A DNA stretch of 64,000 bases. It comes from Chitinophaga terrae (ex Kim and Jung 2007). Its GTDB lineage: Bacteria; Bacteroidota; Bacteroidia; Chitinophagales; Chitinophagaceae. Position numbers and translations under genes: made by a program. Below, piece by piece: positions 35,601-45,376 of this stretch; within the stretch, counting starts at the first letter, position 1; each line of letters starts with the position of its first letter. The notes beneath the pieces are model-generated. The model saw only the letters and a list, made by a program, of their open reading frames with translations, searched no databases and was not told the origin of the DNA. Location: assembly GCF_900107795.1 (NCBI RefSeq), contig NZ_FNRL01000006.1, positions 186,001 through 250,000 on the forward strand, written 5' to 3'.

Positions 35601-36319
35601 TTGTTCATCTCGTAATCCTTCCTGTTCAGGGTAATGTTCAATACCAGGTTATTTCCGTCAGAAACCAGCAGTGATCCTGCCTGTTTCTTGTTCACCGCAT
35701 AGGCGGTGTAACCGTTGGCAGAACTGCGGATGCCGATCTCCATAGACTCGAAGCCCAGCATTGACAGTTGCAGAACGGCATTATCCGGAAGGTGAGTGAA
35801 ATAGAAATTACCTTCCGAGGTAGTAATCGTTCCAGTTACGGTATTTTTTATACGAACGGAAACACCGGGCAATGGTTCGCCGGAAGCTGCGCGAACAGTA
35901 CCGCTGATAGAAATTGGCGGCGGTGCGGCAGCTGGTGTTGGCAGCGCTTTACGCGACAGTACGATGGTCTTATCTTTGATCAGGTAAGTAACCGGCAGAT
36001 CTTTCAGCATTTCATTCAGCAGTTCTTCCAGCGGCATATCCTTGGCGGAGATGCTTACGGTTTCAGATTCGCTGATGATGTTGGTATTGCTGAATACAAC
36101 ATAGCCGGTTTGCTGCTTGATAGCAGAAAACACTTTTTTGATAGGTATAGTTTTACCCGATATGGTAACGTTTTGAGCATAACCTGCGGCCGATACCTGC
36201 AGGATGGCAGTAATGACTAAAATGACGGTCAGACGCATAGCGAGAAAGATTTTGGTAAGGCCGCTTCGTTTCCCTACATGATCGGGAGGCCAATAGCGTT
36301 TTTTTTGCATAAATTGCAT
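32648..36319 (-). CDS. SusC/RagA TonB-linked outer membrane receptor with STN domain (first operon)
   Basis: A 1223-residue receptor. A long N-terminus (about 30 residues) precedes the signal helix (RLTVILVITAILQVSAAGYA). Then come the STN domain (KVFSAIKQQTGYVVFSNTNI), a carboxypeptidase-like domain (SGTVRAASGEPLPGVSVRI), the TonB plug with WVVDGIIQRDP and LKDASATAIYGSQAANGVIV, and the 22-strand barrel. The STN domain signals to the FecR protein encoded upstream. The start is ATG 36319, with an in-frame ATG three codons later. Its leader contains a hairpin with a T run in the opposite direction (36384-36416). Confidence 0.95.
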   Translation of the reverse strand: MQFMQKKRYWPPDHVGKRSGLTKIFLAMRLTVILVITAILQVSAAGYAQNVTISGKTIPIKKVFSAIKQQTGYVVFSNTNIISESETVSISAKDMPLEELLNEMLKDLPVTYLIKDKTIVLSRKALPTPAAAPPPISISGTVRAASGEPLPGVSVRIKNTVTGTITTSEGNFYFTHLPDNAVLQLSMLGFESMEIGIRSSANGYTAYAVNKKQAGSLLVSDGNNLVLNITLNRKDYEMNNVVVTGYMNVNKDKYVGAVYSIKADSIKIAGETSIDQMLQGVVPGMSVMVQSGQVGSTPKIRIRGTSTLLGNQEPLWVVDGIIQRDPLPIPDGSGSLAGDAKELRLLASNAISWLNPNDIETITVLKDASATAIYGSQAANGVIVLTTKKARPGTLSVSYTNNLSIGQRPKYSMFDLMNSQELMQFSQEIYDGRDSYTNTLLPIGYAALMQQLQNKQIDYNTYVQKYRELESRNTDWFALLFRNPFSQNHSLSVSGGTEKITNRTSVNMQKQNGEAIGNDLTTFSASSNTTLRFGKRLTVNFLLNGTMRETDGFAYGVNPFDYAYNTSRTIPMYNPDGTYFFHEKRGESSTVYPNKFSYLYNIQNEINNTGSKNTSTTLASTLDVRYELAKGLEYQGLLSYTAASSAVKSYATELSYYITQTRGYEFGTVLSNSPEELGSRLPFGGLVQLENATNKGYTFRNSLVYNRFFGTRHNITLQGGIEARSNLLESNKSTRYGYLRYRGETYAPVPLKPALITNTNATELNDLMRLNSNIVNQQSNYLSEYFTAVYSYDSRYIFNFNSRLDASNRFGQDKNKRFQPTWSVGARWNVANENFLTSAKWMNAFNLSASYGYQGNAVEAVSPYLIATDGGLSNLFKQYVLNIKSLPYPDLGWEKTKSWNLGADFAFLNGRLSATANYFGKVSDVLASRQVPVETGMNSATVFGSQMENYGYDLIISYIPIQNKDVTWQVSVNTGKAKNKLKQNERVNTREDFLNGTAIVNGEAYSTFYSYSYAGLNHNTGVPMFNYMDIKPTTNDLDYLVKSGKLEPDFTGGFNTSLRVKNITLYAQFAMAFGATKRVPPYYSASGAPTPEQNVPRSLMDRWKKPGDEQFTNIPAVPPGNPRYFEIYLPLLNPGLPVSPYTLYNMSDYMTANADFIRCRSISLNYEFNTELLKRAHIKRLNAALSLTNPFLLTFDKKWRGYDPETAGWPARRMTSLSINMTL

Positions 36320-36383
36320 GAGATTTGGTTGTTAATAAATGAGAATTGCAATAGACCATTTTGAAATAACTGAATCGGAATCC

Positions 36384-36416
36384 CCGTCACGGCCGCAATC
36401 CGTGACGGTTTTTTTT
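36384..36416 (+). terminator. plus-oriented terminator inside the fecR-susC gap
   Basis: CCGTCACGG (36384-36392) pairs with CCGTGACGG (36400-36408) and is followed by eight T residues on the plus strand. All neighbouring genes run on the minus strand, so as a terminator it could only stop antisense transcription. Read in the sense direction it is a hairpin in the susC leader preceded by an A run. Confidence 0.6.
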
Positions 36417-36499
36417 CCTCTTCGGTTGGTTTTTGGCAATATTTTTCCAGGCCGGATATCCAGCTTTTAATGTTGCATTCCGATAGCGTTAATAGTTAA

Positions 36500-37693
36500 T
36501 TATTTATTCAGTACAATCAATTTCCGTCCTTCCACTCTAAAGTCGACTTCTGTTCTCTTCAAAATCTCCAAAAGATCCGTTAAGGCTATTTGCCTGCTCA
36601 TTTCCCCGATAAACCGGGTGTGAGGTATACCATTTTCATATACTACTTCAATATTATACCAACGTTCCAATTGTCGCATTACTTCTTCCAAATCTGCCCC
36701 ATCAAAGTTGAACAGGCCATTTTTCCAGGCCATTACTTTGTCGAGGTCTTCTTTCTCGGCCAGGCTTACTTTCGTATCCCTAACCATAGCCTGCTGGCCA
36801 GGTTTCAGTACCAGGCCGCTGTTTCCGCCGGCTGAAGGCACTGCTACCCTCACGCTTCCGTCGAGCAGCGTAGCGCGGACAGCCTGTTCATTATCATAGG
36901 CGTTCACATTAAAAGATGTGCCCAGAACTTCTATGGCTGCCTTATTTCCTACGTTGACGAAAAACGGCTTATTTGCATTCTTTGCAACTTCAAAATATAC
37001 TTCCCCTGTTACTTCCACTCTTCTTTCATTAGTGGTAAAGGCGGTAGGGTACCTGATAGAGCTGGCGGCATTCAGCCATGCTCTTGTTCCATCTGGTAAG
37101 GTTACCTGGAATTGCCGGCCTTTCGGCGTAGTCATTATATTATATTCCTGCTCCGGGCTTTTCGCCGCTGTTGGATTATATACCAGTTCACCGTCTGACA
37201 GCACGACTGCTGCCCCTTTCTGGCTGGCAATTACGCCACTGTTCATACTATCCAGCACTACCTGGCTGCCGTCGGCCAGGGTAAGTACGGCGCCCTGGGA
37301 GCCTGGCTGGATGTCGATGTGGGTACTGGCCAATTGAGTGACTTTTTCTTCGCGGGAGGCCCAATAATAAGATCCCCCGGCTAACAATATGATGGCGGCT
37401 GCTGCCCATCCCCATTTTTTCATGAACAAAACGGGGCGCATAGGTACAACCGGATCGGGCCCGAAAGCTGGTATGGCCTCGCTTATCTTGCGGCTGATCC
37501 TGTCCGAATCGTAGGCATAGTATTGTTGCAGATGGCCGGTCAATTGCTGCTGATCTGTCATCTCTGTAAAGAGATCACGGTTATTATCGGAAGCGTTGAT
37601 CCATTCCTCCAGTGTCCTAAGTTCATCTTCACTTAGGCTATTGGCCAGGTATTTACCTATTAAAACGGCTATGTTATGATTCTTCTCCGTCAT
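36500..37693 (-). CDS. FecR family anti-sigma factor (first operon)
   Basis: A 397-residue inner-membrane anti-sigma factor. The N-terminal cytoplasmic part has the SEDELRTLEEWINASDNNRD motif common in these proteins; the transmembrane helix is at about 92-111 (MKKWGWAAAAIILLAGGSYY). The periplasmic FecR domain follows (TPKGRQFQVTLPDGTRAWLN; YFEVAKNANKPFFVNV) and DUF4974 ends the protein (LEEVMRQLERWYNIEV). It holds the sigma factor encoded 68 bases upstream and is released by the STN domain of the receptor encoded downstream. Confidence 0.95.
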   Translation of the reverse strand: MTEKNHNIAVLIGKYLANSLSEDELRTLEEWINASDNNRDLFTEMTDQQQLTGHLQQYYAYDSDRISRKISEAIPAFGPDPVVPMRPVLFMKKWGWAAAAIILLAGGSYYWASREEKVTQLASTHIDIQPGSQGAVLTLADGSQVVLDSMNSGVIASQKGAAVVLSDGELVYNPTAAKSPEQEYNIMTTPKGRQFQVTLPDGTRAWLNAASSIRYPTAFTTNERRVEVTGEVYFEVAKNANKPFFVNVGNKAAIEVLGTSFNVNAYDNEQAVRATLLDGSVRVAVPSAGGNSGLVLKPGQQAMVRDTKVSLAEKEDLDKVMAWKNGLFNFDGADLEEVMRQLERWYNIEVVYENGIPHTRFIGEMSRQIALTDLLEILKRTEVDFRVEGRKLIVLNK

Positions 37694-37761
37694 GCTATAC
37701 TACTAAAACAACTAACCCTTCGTTTTATACCGGTCCGTCTTTAATTTTTTTTAAAAAATTT

Positions 37762-38364
37762 TTAACGCTCCAGGAACATCAGGGCGGAAACAAGCATGGG
37801 CAAGGAAAGTAACTGGTTTTTAAGAATGGCGGTACGTAATAATGCCATTCCTTTGGCTTTTTGATTAAGCACGGTTTGGTAAGCCATTTTCAATTCTTCG
37901 GCTATTTCCGGCGCACTGCGGCCTTCTAAAACAGATAACCGCACTACCTGCCGGCATTGAGGCGGGAGCTTTTCTATTTCCAGGAAGATGATCTGCATCA
38001 CCTCCGTTTTGATATAGGCATTTTCCACATCCATAGAAAACTGCTCTCCTACCCGGCCCATGGAATGATGGATATCATCGTGGCGTTTCTGGGCTTTTAA
38101 ATAATTAAGCGCCGCATTCTTAGCAGCCGTGAACAGGAAAGATTTTAGCTGTGCCAGCGAAGGGAAATCCTCTTTTCTCTGGAACGCGTTAATGAAACAT
38201 TCGGATACGATGTCTTCCGCCGCTAATGTATCTGCAATTAGCTGCTCAGTGAAAAAACAAAGTTGCCTTTGGTACAATGCATATACCTGATGCAATGCTT
38301 TGCGTTCGCCCCGCTGAAATGAATTTATCAGCTCAAATTCCCCGTATGCTTCGATGGTTGACAA
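37762..38364 (-). CDS. ECF sigma factor (first operon)
   Basis: A 200-residue ECF sigma factor with region 2 (LHQVYALYQRQLCFFTEQLI, AAEDIVSECFINAF) and region 4 (LPPQCRQVVRLSVLEGRSAP, EIAEELKMAYQTVLNQ). The only start that fits is a TTG at 38364; the frame is closed by a stop 9 bases further upstream and the next ATG is too far inside. TTGATTTG at 38400-38393 is a near match to a -7 box and gives a leader of about 22 bases. It should switch on this operon, and perhaps itself. Confidence 0.92.
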   Translation of the reverse strand: MSTIEAYGEFELINSFQRGERKALHQVYALYQRQLCFFTEQLIADTLAAEDIVSECFINAFQRKEDFPSLAQLKSFLFTAAKNAALNYLKAQKRHDDIHHSMGRVGEQFSMDVENAYIKTEVMQIIFLEIEKLPPQCRQVVRLSVLEGRSAPEIAEELKMAYQTVLNQKAKGMALLRTAILKNQLLSLPMLVSALMFLER

Positions 38365-38739
38365 TTCGTTTTATTGATTCAGGTGGGAGTCACAAATCAA
38401 TGGCAGAAAAACAATAATGTAGTAAATAATACAATTCGTCAATTACCAATGAACTGTATGGAACTTTAAAGGTAGAACAAACTAATGAAATTATTACTGA
38501 AAATTATCTAATCATTTCAGATTTCATGTAAATTCTATCAGTTTGTAAGTTTACCCAATTTTTCAGAAACCGGGGCTGTAAATTTTTATCAGCCGCCCGG
38601 AATCAATGACAACCGGAAATATTTTTATATACCTGTACAGGACGAAAGTTTTTTTTCTCTTATTGTTTTGTAAAAAATATGCCCGGCTCGTTATATAATA
38701 ACGGGAGAAAGGCGGGATTGATCCCGCCTTCCTGGCATA
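38365..38739. other. 375-base intergenic region
   Basis: It holds the likely promoter of the sigma gene on its left side and the terminator of the NAD(P)-binding gene on its right side (38709-38730). The middle is A/T rich with no frame or repeat of note. Confidence 0.5.
38709..38730 (-). terminator. terminator of the NAD(P)-binding gene
   Basis: AAGGCGGGAT and ATCCCGCCTT form a perfect 10-base inverted repeat with a two-base centre. On the minus strand a T-rich stretch (TTTCTCCCGTTATT) follows. It starts 10 bases after the stop codon. Confidence 0.7.
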
Positions 38740-39378
38740 TTACCTGTTGGCAATAAATGGCGCCTGTTGAATAAAACGGCCTGCCGATAATGTTTCAACC
38801 ACAAATTCGGCTAAGCTGGCAGCGCTGATCCGGGAACCGGGGCAATCGTCCAGGCTTACATTCACCGGAACCAGATCGCTGGTCTGATCAATTAGTGGCA
38901 ACCGGATCATCGTCCAGTCACTCCCGCTCTCCAATAAAAGTTCATATTCTTTTTGTTTATCGAAAGTGGTTTCAGGGTAGTTAGCCTTCATCCATTCAGT
39001 GCCCTGCTGTGCGGCGGCCGATTTCTTATCGCCGGCTGCATCCACGCTTAACCCGGTTATAACGATGTAACGTTTCATATTATGCTCTTTCATAGCCTGT
39101 AACACGTTGGCGGTAGCCTGGCTGAAGATAGTGGTTTCTCCCCCGGGCTGGCCCAGCATGCTGAGCACCGCATCGCAGCCAGTCAACAGGCGCCGGATGG
39201 CTGCCGGGTCCCTGGCGTCGCCGGGCCTCACAGTGGCCAGCGGAGTATGAATATTAAAAGCCTGGGGATTACGAAGCAGTATATTGAAATGATACCCATG
39301 ACGGATCAGCGCCCGGGTTAAATATTTGCCGGCTTTACCGGTTCCGCCTATGAGGGCTATTTTATTTATAGTGTTCAT
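38740..39378 (-). CDS. NAD(P)H-binding atypical SDR (NmrA-like)
   Basis: A 212-residue Rossmann-fold protein. The cofactor loop GGTGKAGKYL is at 11-20, followed by a basic residue after the second strand (LLRNPQAF) that suits NADP. DAVLSMLGQPG and YIVITGLSVDAAG are typical of the NAD(P)H-binding/NmrA group of atypical SDRs, many of which are reductases or redox sensors. The classical Tyr-x3-Lys motif is absent. It is a single-gene unit. Confidence 0.85.
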   Translation of the reverse strand: MNTINKIALIGGTGKAGKYLTRALIRHGYHFNILLRNPQAFNIHTPLATVRPGDARDPAAIRRLLTGCDAVLSMLGQPGGETTIFSQATANVLQAMKEHNMKRYIVITGLSVDAAGDKKSAAAQQGTEWMKANYPETTFDKQKEYELLLESGSDWTMIRLPLIDQTSDLVPVNVSLDDCPGSRISAASLAEFVVETLSAGRFIQQAPFIANR

Positions 39379-42077
<2,699 letters not shown>

Positions 42078-42098
42078 CATAGTACGCAACATAAAAAT

Positions 42099-42139
42099 AA
42101 GGAGCGGAGAATGCCATAAACATATTCTCCGCTCCTTTT
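42099..42139 (+). terminator. rho-independent terminator of katG
   Basis: A perfect 14-base stem, AAGGAGCGGAGAAT (42099-42112) with ATTCTCCGCTCCTT (42124-42137), is followed by TTTTGCTTTCTT. It lies 21 bases past the katG stop. Confidence 0.9.
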
Positions 42140-42496
42140 GCTTTCTTAAAACCCGCTTCGATAAAAAACTTCTCTGCCTCTTTGCTTCTTTCTCGTCTTT
42201 GCGGGCAATATTGTGGCCGCCCATGATGTTGCTCATCAGTGCGCTTAAATAAAGGACCAAATTCCCTGCGAGCAAAAGTCTACACTTCTGTGTAATTGAT
42301 ACCCGCTTAGCCGGTATAGGCATCTGTTTGTTTGTACCAACGAATTAAAACCGCTTCTTCCACTACATCTGTTGCCGGCAAAGCAGAACAGCCATTAACC
42401 GCAGATCATGGCATACCCGGCACATGCCGGAGGGCATCATTGTTGTTGCCGACAAGGTGTAAGATCAATTGTTTAACCCGGTAAACTACCTGAGAA
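42140..42496. other. intergenic region with a polypyrimidine patch
   Basis: The stretch carries a one-sided C/T-rich patch at about 42163-42215 with repeated CTCTTTG/CTTCTTT/CGTCTTTG units, and otherwise no gene. The promoter of the DUF1264 gene must lie near its right end, but no clear box was found. Confidence 0.4.
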
Positions 42497-43264
42497 ATGA
42501 GACAGGCTTTTCCGTTAGTCATTTCCGCTCTGCTCCTCTCCTGCGGCGGCAGCAACACCCGCTCAAATGTTGAAGCGCCGGGAGGCGGGAAGTCGGGCAA
42601 AGATAAACTGCTGAATACCGGGGCAAAAATATTACAGGACAAAACTCCGCTCAGGAAGTTCAGCGCCTACCTGGATGGTTTCCATTTCTACAATGGCAAC
42701 ATCAATGCGCAAATGGAAGCTCATCACTATGTTCAGCAGCTGAACGAAGATCTTTACCAGGCTATAATATTTGATGGAAATGGCGACAGTGCAAAGATCA
42801 TGGGCATAGAATATATCGTGACGGCAAAACTTTTCAAGACCTTGCCGGAAGAAGAGAAAAAGCTATGGCATTCGCATGTGTATGAAGTTAAATCAGGCGA
42901 ATTGATTGCCCCGGGGATCCCTGACGTTGCCGAACATGAACTGATGGAGAAACTGGTTTCTACTTATGGCAAAACTATCCATACCTGGCATACAGACCAG
43001 GAGAGAACATTGCCGGTGGGATCGCCCATGATAATGATGGGATTCACCAGGGACGGGCAACTTCACGACAGCCTGGTACAGGCGCGCGATAAAAGGTTTA
43101 ACGTATCAACCGCGGAGATCCGGAAGAAAAGAGAAGATATTACGGCGCCGGCCATCGACCCCCAGGCCAACGCATGGGAGAAAGGAGAATACAGGCAGTT
43201 TGTTATAACGAATAAGATCGATAGCGCACAACATAAACACCAGGGCCAGGCACAGATAAAATGA
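42497..43264 (+). CDS. DUF1264 (oil-body-associated-like) lipoprotein
   Basis: A 255-residue protein with a lipoprotein signal (LLLSC, Cys16). The body matches DUF1264: LDGFHFYNGNINAQMEAHHY, QAIIFDGNGDSAKIMGIEYI and EEKKLWHSHVYEVKSGELIA. The plant relatives are oil-body-associated proteins and the bacterial ones are of unknown function. It is the first gene of a three-gene operon with a flavodoxin-like protein (19-base gap) and a small acidic protein, ended by a terminator at 44220-44254. The neighbouring katG suggests a stress role, which is inference. Confidence 0.85.
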   Translation: MRQAFPLVISALLLSCGGSNTRSNVEAPGGGKSGKDKLLNTGAKILQDKTPLRKFSAYLDGFHFYNGNINAQMEAHHYVQQLNEDLYQAIIFDGNGDSAKIMGIEYIVTAKLFKTLPEEEKKLWHSHVYEVKSGELIAPGIPDVAEHELMEKLVSTYGKTIHTWHTDQERTLPVGSPMIMMGFTRDGQLHDSLVQARDKRFNVSTAEIRKKREDITAPAIDPQANAWEKGEYRQFVITNKIDSAQHKHQGQAQIK

Positions 43265-43283
43265 TCATCAAAAATCCGGTATA

Positions 43284-43898
43284 ATGAATGCAGTTACATT
43301 GCTTGGAACACTTAAGAAATCGGGGCTCTCCAACACGGAAACGCTGGTATCTTTTTTTACCAGGTTCCTGAAAGAAGAGGGAGTGAACAACCAGGTGATC
43401 AAGCTGGTAGATCATAATATTCTGCCCGGCACTTATCTTAATATGGGAGCGGGAGACGCCTGGCCGGAAATATACGAACAGATAGAAGCGGCTAACATCA
43501 TAATATTTGCTACGCCGGTCTGGTGGGGTAACCAGTCGTCGGAACTCCAGCGGGTAATAGAACGCCTGGACGAAGTTCATGACCAGGTGTTGGCCGGCAA
43601 ACCTTCGCCCCTCGAGGGAAAAGTAGCTGGCGTTATCATCACCGGCGACTCTGATGGTTCGCAGCATATCATAGGCAACATCAGCAATTTTGTCAACGCC
43701 CTTGGTATGAGTATACCTCCTTACTGTACCCTGGCAGTACAAATGAAAGAACAGGCAAAAGGCAGCAATACAACAAAGGAAGAATTATTAAAGAAATACG
43801 AAAGCGAGTATACGAAAATGGCGAAAACCATGGCTAATGAGCTTATTAAAGTAGCCAGAATTAATTTTTTAACCAACGTTAATTCGGAAAGATCATGA
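43284..43898 (+). CDS. flavodoxin-like NAD(P)H-dependent oxidoreductase
   Basis: A 204-residue FMN-binding flavodoxin-fold protein. The phosphate loop is close to the start (GTLKKSGLSNTETL), and IIFATPVWWGNQSSELQRVI and VAGVIITGDSDGSQHIIGNI match the FMN-contacting loops of the NAD(P)H-dependent FMN reductase group. Substrate unknown. Its stop overlaps the start of the next gene (ATGA), so translation is coupled. Confidence 0.88.
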   Translation: MNAVTLLGTLKKSGLSNTETLVSFFTRFLKEEGVNNQVIKLVDHNILPGTYLNMGAGDAWPEIYEQIEAANIIIFATPVWWGNQSSELQRVIERLDEVHDQVLAGKPSPLEGKVAGVIITGDSDGSQHIIGNISNFVNALGMSIPPYCTLAVQMKEQAKGSNTTKEELLKKYESEYTKMAKTMANELIKVARINFLTNVNSERS

Positions 43899-44182
43899 CT
43901 AGTTTGTCCAAAAAAACCAAAGACCACGAGGAAATTAAGAATTGGGCGGAGCAAAGAGACGGGAAACCTGCCCAGGTAGCCAACACTTCTGCAAAGAAAG
44001 AAACCGGCATACTAAGGATCGATTTCCCGCCGTATGACCCTGAAAAACTGGAAGAGATCTCATGGGACGATTTCTTTAAGAAGTTTGATGCAGAGAACCT
44101 GGTATTCCTCTACCAGGATGAGACCTCTGAAGGAGGAACCAGCTACTTTAACAAATTCATTTATGAGGAAGATGATGAATAA
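43895..44182 (+). CDS. small conserved acidic protein
   Basis: A 95-residue acidic protein. The pattern DHEEIKNWAEQRDGKPAQV, GILRIDFP, LEEISWDDFFKKFD and LVFLYQDETSEGG belongs to a widespread small family that databases sometimes call 1,4-alpha-glucan branching enzyme in error; it has no glycosidase domain. Function unknown. It overlaps the flavodoxin gene by 4 bases and closes the operon. Confidence 0.85.
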   Translation: MTSLSKKTKDHEEIKNWAEQRDGKPAQVANTSAKKETGILRIDFPPYDPEKLEEISWDDFFKKFDAENLVFLYQDETSEGGTSYFNKFIYEEDDE

Positions 44183-44219
44183 GAAATTATTTCTGGAATC
44201 AGCTATGTGTATGGGTAAC

Positions 44220-44254
44220 GGCCGTCTCTATTCTTTAGAGACGGCCCTTTTTTT
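44220..44254 (+). terminator. rho-independent terminator
   Basis: GGCCGTCTCTA and TAGAGACGGCC form a perfect 11-base stem around a TTCTT loop, followed by C and seven T residues. It ends the DUF1264 operon and stands 10 bases before the stop of the convergent AraC gene. Confidence 0.92.
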
Positions 44255-44263
44255 GAGTATCAG

Positions 44264-45241
44264 TTAACCCCTGATCTTCCCGGGACTGACCCCAAACTTC
44301 TTTTTAAACGCAGTACCGAAGTTATTCGGGCTGTTATATCCTAACAAATAAGCTACTTCATTAACAGGACGGTTTTCATCCAGCAACATCCTGCGGGCTT
44401 TTTGCATTTTAAGCTCGTTGATATAACCGAAAACGGTTTCCCCGAACACATCTTTAAACCCTTTCTTCAGTTTAAAGGTATTCAATCCTGCCTGGCGGCT
44501 AAGCCCCGACAGCGAATGAGCAGCGTCCGGATCTTTATCTATCAGTTCTTTCACGAAGTACAGCTTATCTATATCTCCTGCCAGGTTGGCCAGGTAATGA
44601 CAAGCCTGTTGAGCTGCGCTCCTGTCGAAGAATTCTGTTTGCAACATAAACAGTTCCAGGACCCTCGATTCCAGGAAAAGTTTTTTGTAAAACCCTTTCC
44701 GTTTAACCTGGATAATATCTGCCAGCAACAGCTGCATGGCCGAGCTGATAGGCTGATGTTGAGGAGCGACCAGGGTTATTTCATCCCTCTCCATTTTTGA
44801 CATGACCAGCTGGTGGACAGCGCAGTCTTCATGGAATAGCTGCCCGAAAAATGCCTTACTGAAAAGTATTTCCAGCTTAACCACCGGTTGCCGGGGACTG
44901 TTATAAATAGTCTCCGTTGTTTTATTGGCCGAAAGGGCAATGAGATTATGTTCCAGCGACGAGAACAACACCGGGCCGGGCAACGCCTTGTTGGTAGCGG
45001 TTATCTGCCCGCTCAGGGAGAAGTGCATTTCGGCCATGGGTTCCGGGGCGGTACTTTGCAGGATCAGCGGGTTGCGGGACAATATATTGCTGTAATTGAT
45101 CTGTATTCCTTCCATTTCTATGGCAGTACAACTGCCTTCCAGTCCGGATTCCGGAAGCATGCTGTAATGCCGCTCTTCTATCCCCTTACTGCTTTGGCTT
45201 TCGGTCAGTTTACTGTATGGAAAAAAAGAATTGATATACAT
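44264..45241 (-). CDS. AraC family transcriptional regulator
   Basis: A 325-residue regulator. The first 200 residues are a poorly conserved sensing domain. The last 100 form the AraC DNA-binding unit (HSLSGLSRQAGLNTFKLKKG, then VNEVAYLLGYNSPNNFGTAF and FGVSPGKIRG). It is divergent from an MFS drug-efflux gene, which is its likely target. A TACCTTTG -7 box lies at 45272-45265 (17-base leader), and nested inverted repeats fill the gap. Confidence 0.92.
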   Translation of the reverse strand: MYINSFFPYSKLTESQSSKGIEERHYSMLPESGLEGSCTAIEMEGIQINYSNILSRNPLILQSTAPEPMAEMHFSLSGQITATNKALPGPVLFSSLEHNLIALSANKTTETIYNSPRQPVVKLEILFSKAFFGQLFHEDCAVHQLVMSKMERDEITLVAPQHQPISSAMQLLLADIIQVKRKGFYKKLFLESRVLELFMLQTEFFDRSAAQQACHYLANLAGDIDKLYFVKELIDKDPDAAHSLSGLSRQAGLNTFKLKKGFKDVFGETVFGYINELKMQKARRMLLDENRPVNEVAYLLGYNSPNNFGTAFKKKFGVSPGKIRG

Positions 45242-45264
45242 GGATGTTGTTGATTCAATACCTG

Positions 45265-45272
45265 CAAAGGTA
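45265..45272 (-). promoter_or_regulatory. -7 promoter box TACCTTTG of the AraC gene
   Basis: It is a full TAnnTTTG match with a predicted leader of about 17 bases. No -33 TTTG was found at normal spacing, which fits an activator-dependent or autoregulated promoter. Confidence 0.5.
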
Positions 45273-45279
45273 AGTATCT

Positions 45280-45348
45280 GCCGCTTGCCGGGCTATAAAA
45301 TCCTTTTTCCAGAGGTTTTACTCCTTTTTTCAAACCTCTGCAAGCGGC
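45280..45348. promoter_or_regulatory. nested inverted repeats in the AraC-MFS gap
   Basis: The outer pair is GCCGCTTG (45280-45287) with CAAGCGGC (45341-45348). The inner pair is CAGAGGTTT (45310-45318) with AAACCTCTG (45332-45340). On the right side the two arms are adjacent, on the left they are 22 bases apart. They probably form the binding sites of the AraC regulator for the MFS gene. Confidence 0.5.
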
Positions 45349-45376
45349 GCACTGCTGACTTTTGCGCTAAAAAAAA

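Noticed and set aside
36384..36416. Terminator of the fecR gene
   Set aside because: The T run is on the plus strand, while fecR is on the minus strand.
36384..36416. A riboswitch in the susC leader
   Set aside because: Only one simple hairpin is present; no conserved aptamer core was recognised.
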